Positions 1 through 9,145 of a stretch of 61,916 nucleotides of DNA are shown here, in pieces. The notes beneath the pieces are model-generated. The model saw nothing but the letters and a program-made list of their open reading frames with translations. It had not been told where the DNA came from and searched no databases. The translations under genes and the position numbers were made by a program. The stretch lies in NCBI GenBank assembly GCA_037132075.1, contig JBAXPV010000023.1, forward strand, positions 1-61,916, written 5' to 3'. How positions within the stretch are numbered: the stretch's first letter is position 1; every line of letters begins with the position of its first letter. The DNA comes from JBAXPV01 sp037132075 (GTDB lineage Bacteria; Bacteroidota; Bacteroidia; Bacteroidales; CAIXZF01).

Positions 1-1233
1 AATTACAGCCAGTACAGAGCCTCGAAAAATCCTGCTGACCGCAAGCTCGTGATGCATACTTTCTGGGAACAACATGCGAAATTTGAGAATACTTTCGCCT
101 GCCTCATCGATGGCCAGATGAAACAGCATCTGTTTAATGCAAAAGCACACAAATACAGCGACTGCCTGGAATCAAGATTGTTTTCTGAAGACATTGATCC
201 AGCGGTATATCACCAGTTGATCAAATCGGTAAGGGAAGGACTCCCACTTCTACATCGTTACCTGATCCTGAAGAAACAGCTGCTGAAACTGGATACCTTC
301 CATTATGATGACATCTATGCTTCTGCCGTGAAGTCTATCAATAAAAAGTATAGTTGGGAAGAAGCTTGTAGTCTCGTCAAATCGGCCATCCAGGTGCTAG
401 GACCAGAATATGGCAAAGCACTCGATCTTTCTTTCAGCCAGCGATGGATCGATATTTATCCAAACAAAGGCAAAGAATCCGGAGCCTATTCTTCTGGTGT
501 ATATGGAGCACATCCTTATGTTAAGATGAATTATAATGGAGATTATAATGCTGTATCTACGCTCGCTCATGAATTGGGTCATGCCATGCATTCACATTTC
601 TCAAGCCTGACGCAGCCCTATGCCACGGCCGATTATGCCACTTTCCTGGCAGAAATTGCCTCGACTTTTAATGAGAATCTCTTGATGCATCAGATGTTGA
701 AAGAAGAAAAGGATGATCTCTTCAAGTTATATATCTTGGATAATTATCTCGATGCAGTTAGAGGTACCATTTTCAGGCAGACGCTGTTTGCTGAGTTTGA
801 ACTGGCGATGCATCAAAAAGTCGAACAGGGCCAAACACTCACCCCTGATTGGCTCAGTGCTCAATACCTGAAACTGACAAAGGAATACTACGGGGCGGAT
901 AAAGGCGTCATGGAAGTTGGTGACTATATCGGGAATGAATGGAGCTTTATCCCTCATTTTTACATGAATTATTATGTGTTTCAATATTCAACAGGACTAA
1001 TTGCTTCCATGGCCCTCAGCGAAACCGTGTTGAATGGGGGTGCTGCAGAACGTGACCGCTACCTGGAGTTGTTGAAATCAGGGAGTAAAGATTATCCCCT
1101 GAATCTTCTGAAGAAAGCAGGGGTTGATATGACCAGTCCGGATCCCGCAAAAGCCGCAATGAAAAATTTCGAATCTCTTATCGGGGAAATGGAGAAAATC
1201 GTAGCTCGTTTAAAAGCCGAAGGCAAAATCTAG
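1..1233 (+). CDS. pepF: M3-family oligoendopeptidase F, 3' part (5' end outside window)
   Basis: Zinc metallopeptidase of family M3, which cleaves peptides in the cytoplasm. The frame is open from base 1, so the gene begins upstream of the window; the methionine at 49 is internal, because the preceding codons read NPADRKL and match the conserved helix before the catalytic domain. The zinc motif HELGH lies at 568-582, followed about 25 residues later by the conserved EIASTFNE segment that supplies the third ligand. About 410 residues are visible of a family length near 600. The C-terminal half looks complete and intact, ending in a charged helix. The family assignment is secure; exact substrate preference cannot be read. 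Confidence 0.93.
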   Translation, partial: NYSQYRASKNPADRKLVMHTFWEQHAKFENTFACLIDGQMKQHLFNAKAHKYSDCLESRLFSEDIDPAVYHQLIKSVREGLPLLHRYLILKKQLLKLDTFHYDDIYASAVKSINKKYSWEEACSLVKSAIQVLGPEYGKALDLSFSQRWIDIYPNKGKESGAYSSGVYGAHPYVKMNYNGDYNAVSTLAHELGHAMHSHFSSLTQPYATADYATFLAEIASTFNENLLMHQMLKEEKDDLFKLYILDNYLDAVRGTIFRQTLFAEFELAMHQKVEQGQTLTPDWLSAQYLKLTKEYYGADKGVMEVGDYIGNEWSFIPHFYMNYYVFQYSTGLIASMALSETVLNGGAAERDRYLELLKSGSKDYPLNLLKKAGVDMTSPDPAKAAMKNFESLIGEMEKIVARLKAEGKI

Positions 1234-1255
1234 TCTCGATTTCTTTCATGATGAT

Positions 1256-1263
1256 TATCTTTG
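1256..1263 (+). promoter_or_regulatory. Bacteroidota -7 box upstream of the DUF6599-like gene
   Basis: TATCTTTG matches the Bacteroidota sigma-ABfr -7 consensus TAnnTTTG. It lies 17 bases before the ATG at 1281 and downstream of an alternative ATG at 1248, so it argues that translation begins at 1281. No clear -33 TTTG was found at the usual spacing. Confidence 0.45.
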
Positions 1264-1280
1264 CACTCAAAATCAAATTT

Positions 1281-2192
1281 ATGCGAACATTTCAGGCATA
1301 TCTGCTGGTCTTATTATTATTCCCGTTTAGTCAAATACTTAAGGCACAAGAGGATCATTATATCCCACCTGGACCGTACCTGACAGTGAATGAGCTCCCC
1401 CAGGAAGCCGTTATTATGCAAATCAGGGAATTTAAAGATCAGGCTCTTTTTGATTACTGGCACGACTGTCCCGAAATCCTTTTAGAATATGGATTTAAAC
1501 GCCTGATATTTGAAGATATCTATATGAGGATGAATTTATATCACATAGAGATCAGCGAGATGCAAGATTCGGCTGCCGCTTTTGGTGCTTATTCTATTGC
1601 TGCACGGGCGCCGGGTTTAAAAGACAATTTTTGGGAATATTGTTTCATTAACAATAGGGAAGCCCTTTTTATCAAGGGAGCTTATTTTGTAAGGGTCAGC
1701 ACGCTAAAGTTAGATACAGCCAATGGATATAATTTGTTGTATAAGTTTGCCAGCACGCTTATTACAAAAGTTCCTGGTGGTATGTATGTTCCTCCTGCTG
1801 TCCTTACTGCCGGGCAACTCAGAAAGTTTCGTTCAGACCTGAGAATGATCAGAGGTTACCTGGGTTTATACTATGGATTCCCTTCCTGGGTGGCTCTTTT
1901 TAGGGGGATAGAATTCAGTGAGATCAATGTCCTCCCCTTGGTCCAACCAACGGCTAAGTTAAATTATGCCCGCCTTGTCTTCAAAGATGGGGCTGAACTG
2001 GAAAAATTCCAAAAGAAAAATGGGCTTTTAGATCCGGACAATCCAGGCTTTAAAAAGAAAATACTTGAGAAAACTAGCTGGTTATTTCTCAGGACAGGAG
2101 AAAAAACGGCCATGCTGCTCGAAAGCACTGGCAATGATCCATTTCTGAATCCAATAGTTCAGCAGATTGAATTGACAGGGCTTAAAAAATAA
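1281..2192 (+). CDS. exported DUF6599-like protein
   Basis: Protein of 303 residues with an N-terminal signal peptide (hydrophobic run LLVLLLFPF, likely cleavage after KAQ), so exported to the periplasm or outer surface. The body has the look of the DUF6599 family: an AAFGAYS segment, a strand with FVRVST, and a repeated domain near the C terminus. No catalytic motif is recognised and function is unknown. The start at 1281 was preferred to an in-frame ATG at 1248 because it begins directly with a signal peptide and lies after the -7 box. It stands alone between the peptidase gene and a convergent helical-repeat gene, with 3 bases to that neighbour's stop. Confidence 0.6.
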   Translation: MRTFQAYLLVLLLFPFSQILKAQEDHYIPPGPYLTVNELPQEAVIMQIREFKDQALFDYWHDCPEILLEYGFKRLIFEDIYMRMNLYHIEISEMQDSAAAFGAYSIAARAPGLKDNFWEYCFINNREALFIKGAYFVRVSTLKLDTANGYNLLYKFASTLITKVPGGMYVPPAVLTAGQLRKFRSDLRMIRGYLGLYYGFPSWVALFRGIEFSEINVLPLVQPTAKLNYARLVFKDGAELEKFQKKNGLLDPDNPGFKKKILEKTSWLFLRTGEKTAMLLESTGNDPFLNPIVQQIELTGLKK

Positions 2193-2195
2193 AGT

Positions 2196-3665
2196 TTAGG
2201 AATTTTCATCCCCGTAAAGTCGCTGTTGAAGGCTTTCAATTTCTGTCTCTGTCTCGGCTTTTTCGATTTTCATCGCTTCAATAGCCCTGCGGTTTGTCTG
2301 AATTCTTGCTTCCAGGCCTATCCGGGCTGAGACTTCCAATGGCTTTTGGAGGACAATCTCAAGCTGGTTTTCAAGTTCATCCAGGGACTCTTCCAGCCTT
2401 TCAATCTCTGTATTCAGATCTTCTGCGGTAACGGTAAGGTCTTTTAGTTTGAATGTCATCCTGACTTCCCAGTTCTTTTGTTTCTCCCTGAAATAAGTGT
2501 CAAGCCTGATATTCAAGGTTTCAAAGGCTGTTTGCAGTCTCGCATAGAGTTCTTCACGCTCTTCTTTCACCATGCGGATCCCCTTGAACTCAGACTGTAT
2601 CTTTTTAAGATATTCCCTGGTTTCTTTGTATTCTGATGATTCCTGTGCTTGTTTCAGGCCATGATTGACCATCTTCTTCAATCGTTCAAAGTTGACTTTT
2701 GCTTCTGTATCAAAAGTTTTTCTATCCTCATCCTGACGCTGGTTCAAAATGCTAAAAGCTTCTTGTAAATCGGCATACAGATGATCTTTTTGTTCATAGA
2801 GAAGCCGGCTTTCACGCAAGTCAGACTGTAGTTGCTTGAGTTGCTCGCGGACTTCCTTGAAATTGCTTACTTGGCTCACTTGTTCTTTCAATTGGGCAAC
2901 ACGCTCAGCATATGATGCAAAGCTACTCTCTGCCTCAAGCCGAAAAAGCTCATCTTCCTGTTTTCTGACATTATTTAGGGTGTCGAAGGCCTGTTGTATC
3001 ATTTGATACAAGAGATCCTTGTGTTCTTTCGTCATTTTTGTGTCACGCAACTCCGCCTGGAAATCGATGAGTTTATCCTTAATCAAACGACGATCGCTTT
3101 CCTGGTCCATTGCAGCGATGATCGATTCGAGGCGTGGTTTGAAACTGAAGAAATTCAGCTGTGACTCTGCAGCAAGATTTTGTATTTCAGCTTGTTGCCT
3201 GGCGTTGATTTCTGTAAAAGCCAACTGCAATTTGTTATACAACTCCTCGCGTTGTTCTTTGGCCATTTTCAGGCCTTTAAAGGCATTCTGGGCTGCAATG
3301 AGGTAGGACTTCGCTTCACGGGAATCTGTAGCTTTTCCGGCCTGGTAGATCGCTTCTTCTACCTGCATTTTCAACTCACTGTAATTGCTGATGGATTCTC
3401 TCTCGAAGGCGGAACGTTCCTCGGTGATCTTTTTATTCAACTTCTCAAAGGCATCCTGCAGGCGCTGATACTGTTCTTCGCGGTCTTCTTTTTTTAATTT
3501 GAATTCTTTGAAAGCGCCCTGGGCCATGATCAGGATATCCTTCGCCATCCTGTTATCCGGAGCTTTTCCGGATTCCCTGATGGCGCTGTCGAGCTTGGAT
3601 TTTAAAGCTTTGTAATTATTTTCCAGTTCAAGTGAATGTTCTCCTGAATAATTTGATAATTCCAT
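2196..3665 (-). CDS. five-repeat helical/coiled-coil protein
   Basis: Cytoplasmic-looking 489-residue protein with no signal peptide or membrane segment. Residues about 12-392 are five tandem copies of a ~77-residue unit. Each runs roughly: aromatic-xx-LK, a basic/acidic helix, a D/E-R-x-x-K-x-x-L helix, then QxxFKxxKxxKExRExLY and LQxAFxxLN. The last ~95 residues form an uninterrupted coiled coil rich in E, L and R. The repeats recall DUF349-type helical repeats (FK...W/Y...F), but this is resemblance only. It lies 7 bases downstream of galactokinase on the same strand, so the two are probably cotranscribed, although nothing links it to sugar metabolism. Function unknown. Confidence 0.75.
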   Translation of the reverse strand: MELSNYSGEHSLELENNYKALKSKLDSAIRESGKAPDNRMAKDILIMAQGAFKEFKLKKEDREEQYQRLQDAFEKLNKKITEERSAFERESISNYSELKMQVEEAIYQAGKATDSREAKSYLIAAQNAFKGLKMAKEQREELYNKLQLAFTEINARQQAEIQNLAAESQLNFFSFKPRLESIIAAMDQESDRRLIKDKLIDFQAELRDTKMTKEHKDLLYQMIQQAFDTLNNVRKQEDELFRLEAESSFASYAERVAQLKEQVSQVSNFKEVREQLKQLQSDLRESRLLYEQKDHLYADLQEAFSILNQRQDEDRKTFDTEAKVNFERLKKMVNHGLKQAQESSEYKETREYLKKIQSEFKGIRMVKEEREELYARLQTAFETLNIRLDTYFREKQKNWEVRMTFKLKDLTVTAEDLNTEIERLEESLDELENQLEIVLQKPLEVSARIGLEARIQTNRRAIEAMKIEKAETETEIESLQQRLYGDENS

Positions 3666-3672
3666 AATTTGT

Positions 3673-4857
3673 TCAATTGCTTTTTAAAATACTGTTGATT
3701 CTGCCGGCAGACTTTCCGGGCTCCACCTGGTAAAAATCTGCATCGAGACCTGTTCGTTCGTGGTATTGCTGTCCTACCTTTTCTATAAACTCTTTTTCGC
3801 GACCCTTGTTCACCAGGTTCACCGTACAGCCGCCAAAACCTGCACCGGTCATCCTGCTTCCCAGTGTCAGGAACGTATTGTATGCTTCTTCTACCAGGAT
3901 ATCCAATTCGGGGCAACTCACTTCATAGTCGTTGCGAAGTGAGATGTGTGAATCCAACATCAACTCACCCAGGTAAGTCATGTCTCCCTCATGCATGGCT
4001 TTTGCCGCAGTCAGAACACGCATGTCTTCTCCAACAACATGCCTGAGCCTTTTTAGTAAGGTTTCGTCGGTGAACAACGGTATGAGTTTATTGAAATCGT
4101 TGGCATGAAGTTCTCCAATGTGTTTTAATGGACGCTGGCTTCGGATGATATCTGCAGCAGCTTCGCATTCAGCACGCCGGGTAGTATAATGCGAACTCAT
4201 TAACGCACGTTTGACATTAGAATTCGCCAGGATCACACTAATGGTCTCAGGTACAAAGGGTACGTGGGTGTAATTCATTGTGCCGCAATTAAGAAATAAT
4301 GCCGTGTTCTTCCGGGAAAGGGCAGAGGCAAATTGATCCATGATCCCGCATGGCATCCCAACGAATTCATTTTCTGCTTTCTGACACAACAAAGCAAGCT
4401 CTTTGGGCTCATGTTGCAAATCATATAGTTCATTCATCGCAACTGCAGTAACAACTTCAATGGAAGCAGAAGATGAGAGCCCGGCCTCAAGCGGAAGGTC
4501 ACTGTAAAAAAGCATGTCGTAACCCATAAATGAGGCCCCGTGGTTTTGCAGCTGATGCAAAATCCCTAAAGGATAATTAACCCATTCATTGCTTTGTTTT
4601 AAAAGTGTATGATCTGCAGGGATTTCGAATTGACTGTCTTTGCTCGTAGAAGCAATACGAAACTGCTTCGTGGTGTTTCGCCGGATTGCCAGGTAGGTTC
4701 CCAGGTTGAGTGCAAAGGGCATGACATATCCACCGTTATAATCGGTATGATCACCGATCAGGTTAACCCTGCCCGGGGCAAAGAAAAAATGAACCTCTTC
4801 CTGATTGTCGCCAAAGATCTCGTTAAGCTTGCTTTTTAACTCTAAAATGTCTTGCAT
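3673..4857 (-). CDS. galK: galactokinase
   Basis: GHMP-superfamily kinase that phosphorylates galactose at C1 with ATP, the first step of the Leloir pathway in the cytoplasm. The 394-residue length is typical. Visible signatures are the galactokinase N-terminal motif APGRVNLIGDHTDYNGG (residues ~27-43), the ATP-binding GLSSSAS loop near residue 125, and the C-terminal GAGFGGC motif. No other gal gene lies nearby, which is common when galT or a transporter is encoded elsewhere. The start follows directly on the N-terminal helix, and a minus-strand TACTTTCG resembling a -7 box lies at 4880-4887. The downstream repeat protein follows after 7 bases. Confidence 0.95.
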   Translation of the reverse strand: MQDILELKSKLNEIFGDNQEEVHFFFAPGRVNLIGDHTDYNGGYVMPFALNLGTYLAIRRNTTKQFRIASTSKDSQFEIPADHTLLKQSNEWVNYPLGILHQLQNHGASFMGYDMLFYSDLPLEAGLSSSASIEVVTAVAMNELYDLQHEPKELALLCQKAENEFVGMPCGIMDQFASALSRKNTALFLNCGTMNYTHVPFVPETISVILANSNVKRALMSSHYTTRRAECEAAADIIRSQRPLKHIGELHANDFNKLIPLFTDETLLKRLRHVVGEDMRVLTAAKAMHEGDMTYLGELMLDSHISLRNDYEVSCPELDILVEEAYNTFLTLGSRMTGAGFGGCTVNLVNKGREKEFIEKVGQQYHERTGLDADFYQVEPGKSAGRINSILKSN

Positions 4858-5171
4858 TCGCTATTTAATAAAACTTCGACGAAAGTATATAATTCGGCGG
4901 TCTTCCAAAATGCGTTTCTTTTTAAAATATGGATTTTAAGGTTTTCATATTTAGAAGCACTCAAGGTTATCTTATTAGTGTCAGTAAATCAATGACATAT
5001 GATAGAAGGAAAAGGCTTATTTGTAATAAATCTAAGTTCAAATTATATGAAAATGATCCTTTTAATTTAGGTTAAAATATCTTTGTGAACGAATAAACAA
5101 TACTATGCATGTAACTAGTTAACTATAAGACTATTGGTCTTTTTCTCGCATTGACAGATAAATAAAACTAT
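4858..5171. other. AT-rich divergent intergenic region, galK / cytochrome locus
   Basis: This 314-base AT-rich gap separates divergently transcribed galK and the seven-heme cytochrome gene. It holds a minus-strand -7-like box (4880-4887, read TACTTTCG) and a plus-strand TATCTTTG (5079-5086). No ORF of note, no hairpin terminator and no RNA gene were recognised. Confidence 0.5.
5079..5086 (+). promoter_or_regulatory. -7 box for the cytochrome/NrfD operon
   Basis: TATCTTTG fits TAnnTTTG exactly and lies 86 bases before the ATG of the heptaheme cytochrome, implying a leader of about 80 bases. The -33 element is weak (TTTT-rich, no clear TTTG). Immediately downstream is TTGT-N10-ACAA, a poor inverted repeat that was not counted as an operator. 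Confidence 0.45.
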
Positions 5172-6176
5172 ATGAAGCAAAATATTATTATCAAAAACAG
5201 GATTGTTTGCTCATTTGTATTCTTGGTTACCTGCTTTTATTTGACTTTTCTCCCTGTTTTGGGAAAAGCTGAGAATAAACCAGGAAGCAAGGAGACATCT
5301 GAAGTAAAAGTCAAGGTATACACCAATAAGAAGGAAAATGCATTCTGCCTTCATTGCCATGGAAAAAACCATGTGGAATACAAGAATGACAGCCTGGGCA
5401 TTAACTTCAAACAAAAGATGTATCAGGAATGTGTGATTGATACGGCATTATATTATGCCTCTAATCACTGGAATTTTAAATGCATTGATTGTCACTCAGA
5501 GGATTATAAAGGGTTTCCGCACAACCCAAAACTTAGGTTTGAAGCCATTACTACTTGTCTCGACTGCCACGGTGACGACCCGAAATTTGCAAAATATGGC
5601 TTTGAGAAAATTCAGTCTGAGTATGAAAAGAGTGTCCACGTAAATAAGCATGCGAAGGAATTTAACTGCTGGAGTTGCCATGATTCTCATTACTATAAGA
5701 TTAATGCCGGAAACAGAAACCAGGATTTAGAAAAAACCATTGCTTATGACAATTCTATCTGTTTAAGCTGTCATGCCAACATCAACAAATACCAGCTTAT
5801 CGCTGACAGGTTGAATCCCAATGTCACACAGACGCATTCCTGGTTGCCTAATCAAGCCAATCATTTTACCAAAGTTCGTTGTATCGAATGTCATACTGCG
5901 GTGAACGACAGTATGCTTGTCGCTCATGATATTTTACCAAAAGAAAAAGCCGTCAGGAAATGTGTCGAATGTCACTCAACCAACTCACGATTAAAAGCCA
6001 GCCTTTACAAATACCGCCTGGAGTCGGGACTCATGAATGACCCGGTTATCGGAGATGCCGTATTGATTGGGGCTACCCGCAGCACAACCCTTAACCTGGT
6101 TGGAAATATCTTTTTCCTGCTCACACTTATTGGGATTGCCATTCACACAGTTTTAAGAATCGTCTTTAAAAAATAA
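5172..6176 (+). CDS. membrane-anchored heptaheme cytochrome c
   Basis: Periplasmic multiheme cytochrome c of 334 residues. Seven CXXCH motifs are present (CLHCH at residue 59, then CIDCH, CLDCH, CWSCH, CLSCH, CIECH, CVECH), giving seven predicted covalent hemes. The N terminus carries a signal-like hydrophobic stretch (residues ~11-31), and residues ~310-331 form a C-terminal transmembrane helix ending in RIVFKK, so the heme domain should face the periplasm. It opens a run of five closely spaced genes (11 bases to the next) encoding a b-type cytochrome, FeS protein and NrfD protein. The likely role is electron exchange between that membrane module and periplasmic carriers. The heme arrangement was not matched to a named family such as NrfH, NapC or Hmc. 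Confidence 0.85.
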   Translation: MKQNIIIKNRIVCSFVFLVTCFYLTFLPVLGKAENKPGSKETSEVKVKVYTNKKENAFCLHCHGKNHVEYKNDSLGINFKQKMYQECVIDTALYYASNHWNFKCIDCHSEDYKGFPHNPKLRFEAITTCLDCHGDDPKFAKYGFEKIQSEYEKSVHVNKHAKEFNCWSCHDSHYYKINAGNRNQDLEKTIAYDNSICLSCHANINKYQLIADRLNPNVTQTHSWLPNQANHFTKVRCIECHTAVNDSMLVAHDILPKEKAVRKCVECHSTNSRLKASLYKYRLESGLMNDPVIGDAVLIGATRSTTLNLVGNIFFLLTLIGIAIHTVLRIVFKK

Positions 6177-6187
6177 TACAGAAAGAT

Positions 6188-6802
6188 ATGTCAGATCGTT
6201 TATATTTTTATCCCATTTGGATCCGTATTTGGCACTGGACGAATGCCTTATGTTTCCTGACTCTTATTGTTACCGGTTTCTCTATGCAGTATTCAAATCC
6301 GGAGGCCCCGCTCATCCCTTTCGCTTTTGGGGTGAAAGTCCATAGTTATACGGGATTTGTGCTGACATTCAGCTATTTCTTCTTTTTCTTCGGGAATATT
6401 TTTAGCCGTAATGGTCGTTTTTATAAGATGTATAGTAAAGGTATGATCAACAGCTTAATCAAACAGGGTATGTATTATGCTTTTGGCATCTTTAAAGGTG
6501 AACCTCATCCGTACCCACTTAATAAAGACCGGAAATTCAATCCATTACAACAGTTTACTTATATTTTCGCAATGTATATCGCGCTTCCCCTGATGGTAAT
6601 TTCAGGCCTGGCTTTGTACTGGCCCAAGATTTTTAACCTCCTTGGCATCGGCAGTCTGATCCTGATGGACATTACCCATGTGATTATGGGTGTCATCCTG
6701 ACAGTCTTTATGGCGATCCACCTCTATATATGCACCCTGGGCCATTCTCCTTTAAGCAATTTTAAGAGTATGTTCAACGGTTGGCATGAAGTTCATGAAT
6801 AA
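6188..6802 (+). CDS. cytochrome b561-like diheme membrane protein
   Basis: Integral membrane protein of 204 residues with four predicted helices. It begins with the family's typical WIRIWHW segment. Histidines H16, H52, H164 and H178 sit in or near helices 1, 2, 3 and 4, as expected for ligands of two b hemes in the cytochrome b561/hydrogenase/thiosulfate-reductase cytochrome b group. It would carry electrons across the membrane or to quinone. It lies 11 bases after the heptaheme cytochrome and 23 before the FeS protein, so cotranscription is likely. No hydrogenase or formate dehydrogenase catalytic gene is nearby, so its usual partner is absent here. Confidence 0.85.
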   Translation: MSDRLYFYPIWIRIWHWTNALCFLTLIVTGFSMQYSNPEAPLIPFAFGVKVHSYTGFVLTFSYFFFFFGNIFSRNGRFYKMYSKGMINSLIKQGMYYAFGIFKGEPHPYPLNKDRKFNPLQQFTYIFAMYIALPLMVISGLALYWPKIFNLLGIGSLILMDITHVIMGVILTVFMAIHLYICTLGHSPLSNFKSMFNGWHEVHE

Positions 6803-6825
6803 AGTGTTTTGAAAAAACGATAACA

Positions 6826-7812
6826 ATGAAAGATGAAGAAATTGATGATCTGAAATCCTCGCGGCGTGAGTTTATTTTCATGGGCGCCGGCTTGGGAGTC
6901 ATTGCACTTGCTGCTGCTGCAGGTTCTGGCGTTTTTAAATTTAAAGCCGACGAAGCTGAGATCAAAGCAAACAGGGTTAAGGTCTTAACGACTGATGGCA
7001 AATTGCTTGAAGTTGATATGTCTCAGTTAAAAGAACCTACCGAAGACTTGTATGTTACTCGGGAATCAGCCAGGAATGGTATTCCGGGACGTAAATTTGT
7101 AATGGTCATCGACCTTGCCAAATGTAAAAATGCCAGGAAATGTGTTGAGGCCTGCCAGGCTGGTCACCACCTGGGAAAAGGTCAGGAATGGATGCGTGTT
7201 TACCTCTTACAGGAGTCCTCAAAAGAAGCTCCTTTCTGGTTTCCCCGTCCCTGTTTCCATTGCGACAGCCCCATGTGTGCCAGCGTTTGCCCGGTGGGCG
7301 CTACCTATAAACGTTCCGACGGGATCGTACTGGTCGACAATGAAAGATGTATCGGATGTAAATTCTGTATGACCGGTTGTCCCTATTCAGTTCGTGTTTT
7401 TAACTGGGATAAACCCGAATCTGAAGATCTTAAGACCCCATATACACCTGAAACCAACCTCCCTGGCAAAGAAGGTACTGTGAGCAAATGTGTTTTCTGT
7501 GCCGACAAACTCAGGCAGGGAGAGCTTCCGCGCTGTGTTCAGGCTTGTCCGATGGGTGTCCTCTATTTTGGTGATGTTATCGAAGATACTGTCACAAACG
7601 GAACTGAGACAGTTAAATTCAGCGACCTGATAAAAGACAAAGCGGCTTACAGGTATCTTGAATCCTTGGGAACAGAGCCCAGTGTCTATTACTTGCCGGC
7701 TACTGATCGCCAGTTCCCTGTTGAAAGAGGATTGGAAGGAATTGACCCTGAAATAAAGGAAAGATACAAAAACACAAACCCTTACGAGTTAACAAAACAT
7801 TCCCATGAATAG
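6826..7812 (+). CDS. Tat-exported 4Fe-4S ferredoxin subunit (HybA/NrfC/DmsB-like)
   Basis: Electron-transfer subunit of 328 residues with a twin-arginine signal (SRREFIF at residues 12-18, then a hydrophobic stretch), so it should be exported folded to the periplasmic face. Cysteine groups are C100/C106/C110, C143/C146/C151/C155, C175/C178/C181/C185 and C222/C225/C237/C241, the layout of four-cluster HybA/NrfC/DmsB proteins. The first group is C-x5-C-x3-C instead of CxxCxxCxxxC, with alanine 103 where the second cysteine is expected, giving 15 rather than 16 ligands. Its stop overlaps the start of the NrfD-like gene by 8 bases, which suggests coupled translation and a paired complex. Confidence 0.9.
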   Translation: MKDEEIDDLKSSRREFIFMGAGLGVIALAAAAGSGVFKFKADEAEIKANRVKVLTTDGKLLEVDMSQLKEPTEDLYVTRESARNGIPGRKFVMVIDLAKCKNARKCVEACQAGHHLGKGQEWMRVYLLQESSKEAPFWFPRPCFHCDSPMCASVCPVGATYKRSDGIVLVDNERCIGCKFCMTGCPYSVRVFNWDKPESEDLKTPYTPETNLPGKEGTVSKCVFCADKLRQGELPRCVQACPMGVLYFGDVIEDTVTNGTETVKFSDLIKDKAAYRYLESLGTEPSVYYLPATDRQFPVERGLEGIDPEIKERYKNTNPYELTKHSHE

Positions 7813-9136
7813 CGACAATAAACAACTGGAGAAAAAACTCCTGGCTGAGTTTGTTCCCCGCCTTGAGAAGACAAGTGCCTCCTGGTACCTGCTTTTCGGC
7901 TTCTTTTTTATCCTCTTTGTTTTTGGAGTGTTCGGGCTGTATACTCAGATCAGCAAAGGACATGCCGTCACCGGCATGCGTGATAACGTGGTGTGGGGTA
8001 TGTATATCGTGAACTTTATCTTCTTTATGGGATTGAGTTATGCGGGCGCACTTGTTTCCGGCTCCCTGCACCTTTTTCGCTCTCATTGGCGCGCACCGGT
8101 GATCCGAATTGCCGAATTGATCACTGTAATTTCCTTGTTGATCGGTCCTTGTTTCATCCTGTTTTGTATCGGACGTCTCGACAGGCTTTACTTTTTAATG
8201 TTGTTCCCTCGTATTCAATCGCCGATCACCTGGGACGTTATCGCAATCACTACCGATATCTTCGGATGTTTTATTTTCCTATACCTCTCTTTTATTGAGG
8301 ATTTCGCAATCCTTCGTGACATGGAAAACCTGAACATGCCTGCATGGAGAAAGAAACTTTATAAAGTTCTTTCTTTGGGATATACAGCCACACCATACCA
8401 ACATAAACAACTCGTGCTCGCCAGAGATATCATGGCAGGTATGATCATCGCCATTGCGGTTATTGTGTATTCTGTATTGGCATGGATTTTTGGTGTCACC
8501 CTGCAGCCAGGATGGCATAGTACGATTTTCGGACCTTATTTCGTTATTGCAGCCGTTTATTCGGGATCAGGTCTCCTCATCATTCTGATGTGGGTCTTCA
8601 GGAAAATCTACCACCTGGAAGAATATATTACCCGCAAACATTTTATCAATGTTGGTGTGATCATGCTGGTGATTGCTGCGTTTTACGGTTATTTTACCTT
8701 TAGCGATTACCTTACAAAGTGGTATGGTTCTGTAAAAATGGACAAAGTGTTGATTGACCGGCTGTTCACAGACTTTTACTGGCTCTTTATTTTCTCAAAT
8801 TATGTAGGAATTATCCTTCCAATCATTGTTGTTGGTCTTCCACGCCTTCGTACCATTAATAACATCACTTTTGCGGCAGTGATCGCGCTTGCCGGTCTGT
8901 GGGTTAACCGTTATCTCATCGTCATCCCAACGCTTGAAACACCTTACCTTCCTATTCAGGATACACGGGCTGCCTGGGTCAATTACTCCTCAACCTGGGT
9001 CGAATGGTCATTGTCATTTGCAGGCATAGCGGTTTTTGGTATGCTTTTGATGCTTGCCTTTAAACTGGTTCCTGTCATCTCAATTTCTGAAATGACTGAG
9101 GATGACTCCAAGTACAAACAAAAAGTAAACTTTTGA
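7805..9136 (+). CDS. NrfD/PsrC/HybB-type quinone-interacting membrane subunit
   Basis: Polytopic protein of 443 residues with about ten hydrophobic segments, of the NrfD/HybB/ActC superfamily, which binds menaquinol and passes electrons to a periplasmic FeS subunit. Supporting features are length, the early GMRDNVVWGMYIVNFIFFMG segment, and pairing with the four-cluster ferredoxin, whose gene it overlaps by 8 bases. The long loop after helix 4, containing DMENLNMP, is also seen in HybB/ActC-type proteins. No molybdoenzyme or hydrogenase catalytic subunit is adjacent. The next gene starts 9 bases downstream. I infer a quinol:cytochrome c type electron-transfer module; the direction of flow is unknown. 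Confidence 0.88.
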   Translation: MNSDNKQLEKKLLAEFVPRLEKTSASWYLLFGFFFILFVFGVFGLYTQISKGHAVTGMRDNVVWGMYIVNFIFFMGLSYAGALVSGSLHLFRSHWRAPVIRIAELITVISLLIGPCFILFCIGRLDRLYFLMLFPRIQSPITWDVIAITTDIFGCFIFLYLSFIEDFAILRDMENLNMPAWRKKLYKVLSLGYTATPYQHKQLVLARDIMAGMIIAIAVIVYSVLAWIFGVTLQPGWHSTIFGPYFVIAAVYSGSGLLIILMWVFRKIYHLEEYITRKHFINVGVIMLVIAAFYGYFTFSDYLTKWYGSVKMDKVLIDRLFTDFYWLFIFSNYVGIILPIIVVGLPRLRTINNITFAAVIALAGLWVNRYLIVIPTLETPYLPIQDTRAAWVNYSSTWVEWSLSFAGIAVFGMLLMLAFKLVPVISISEMTEDDSKYKQKVNF

Positions 9137-9145
9137 TCCCGAGCC

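Noticed and set aside
5083..5101. CRP/FNR-type operator upstream of the cytochrome operon
   Set aside because: TTGT-N10-ACAA is a weak inverted repeat just downstream of the -7, with half sites unlike TTGAT-ATCAA; chance occurrence is likely in AT-rich DNA.
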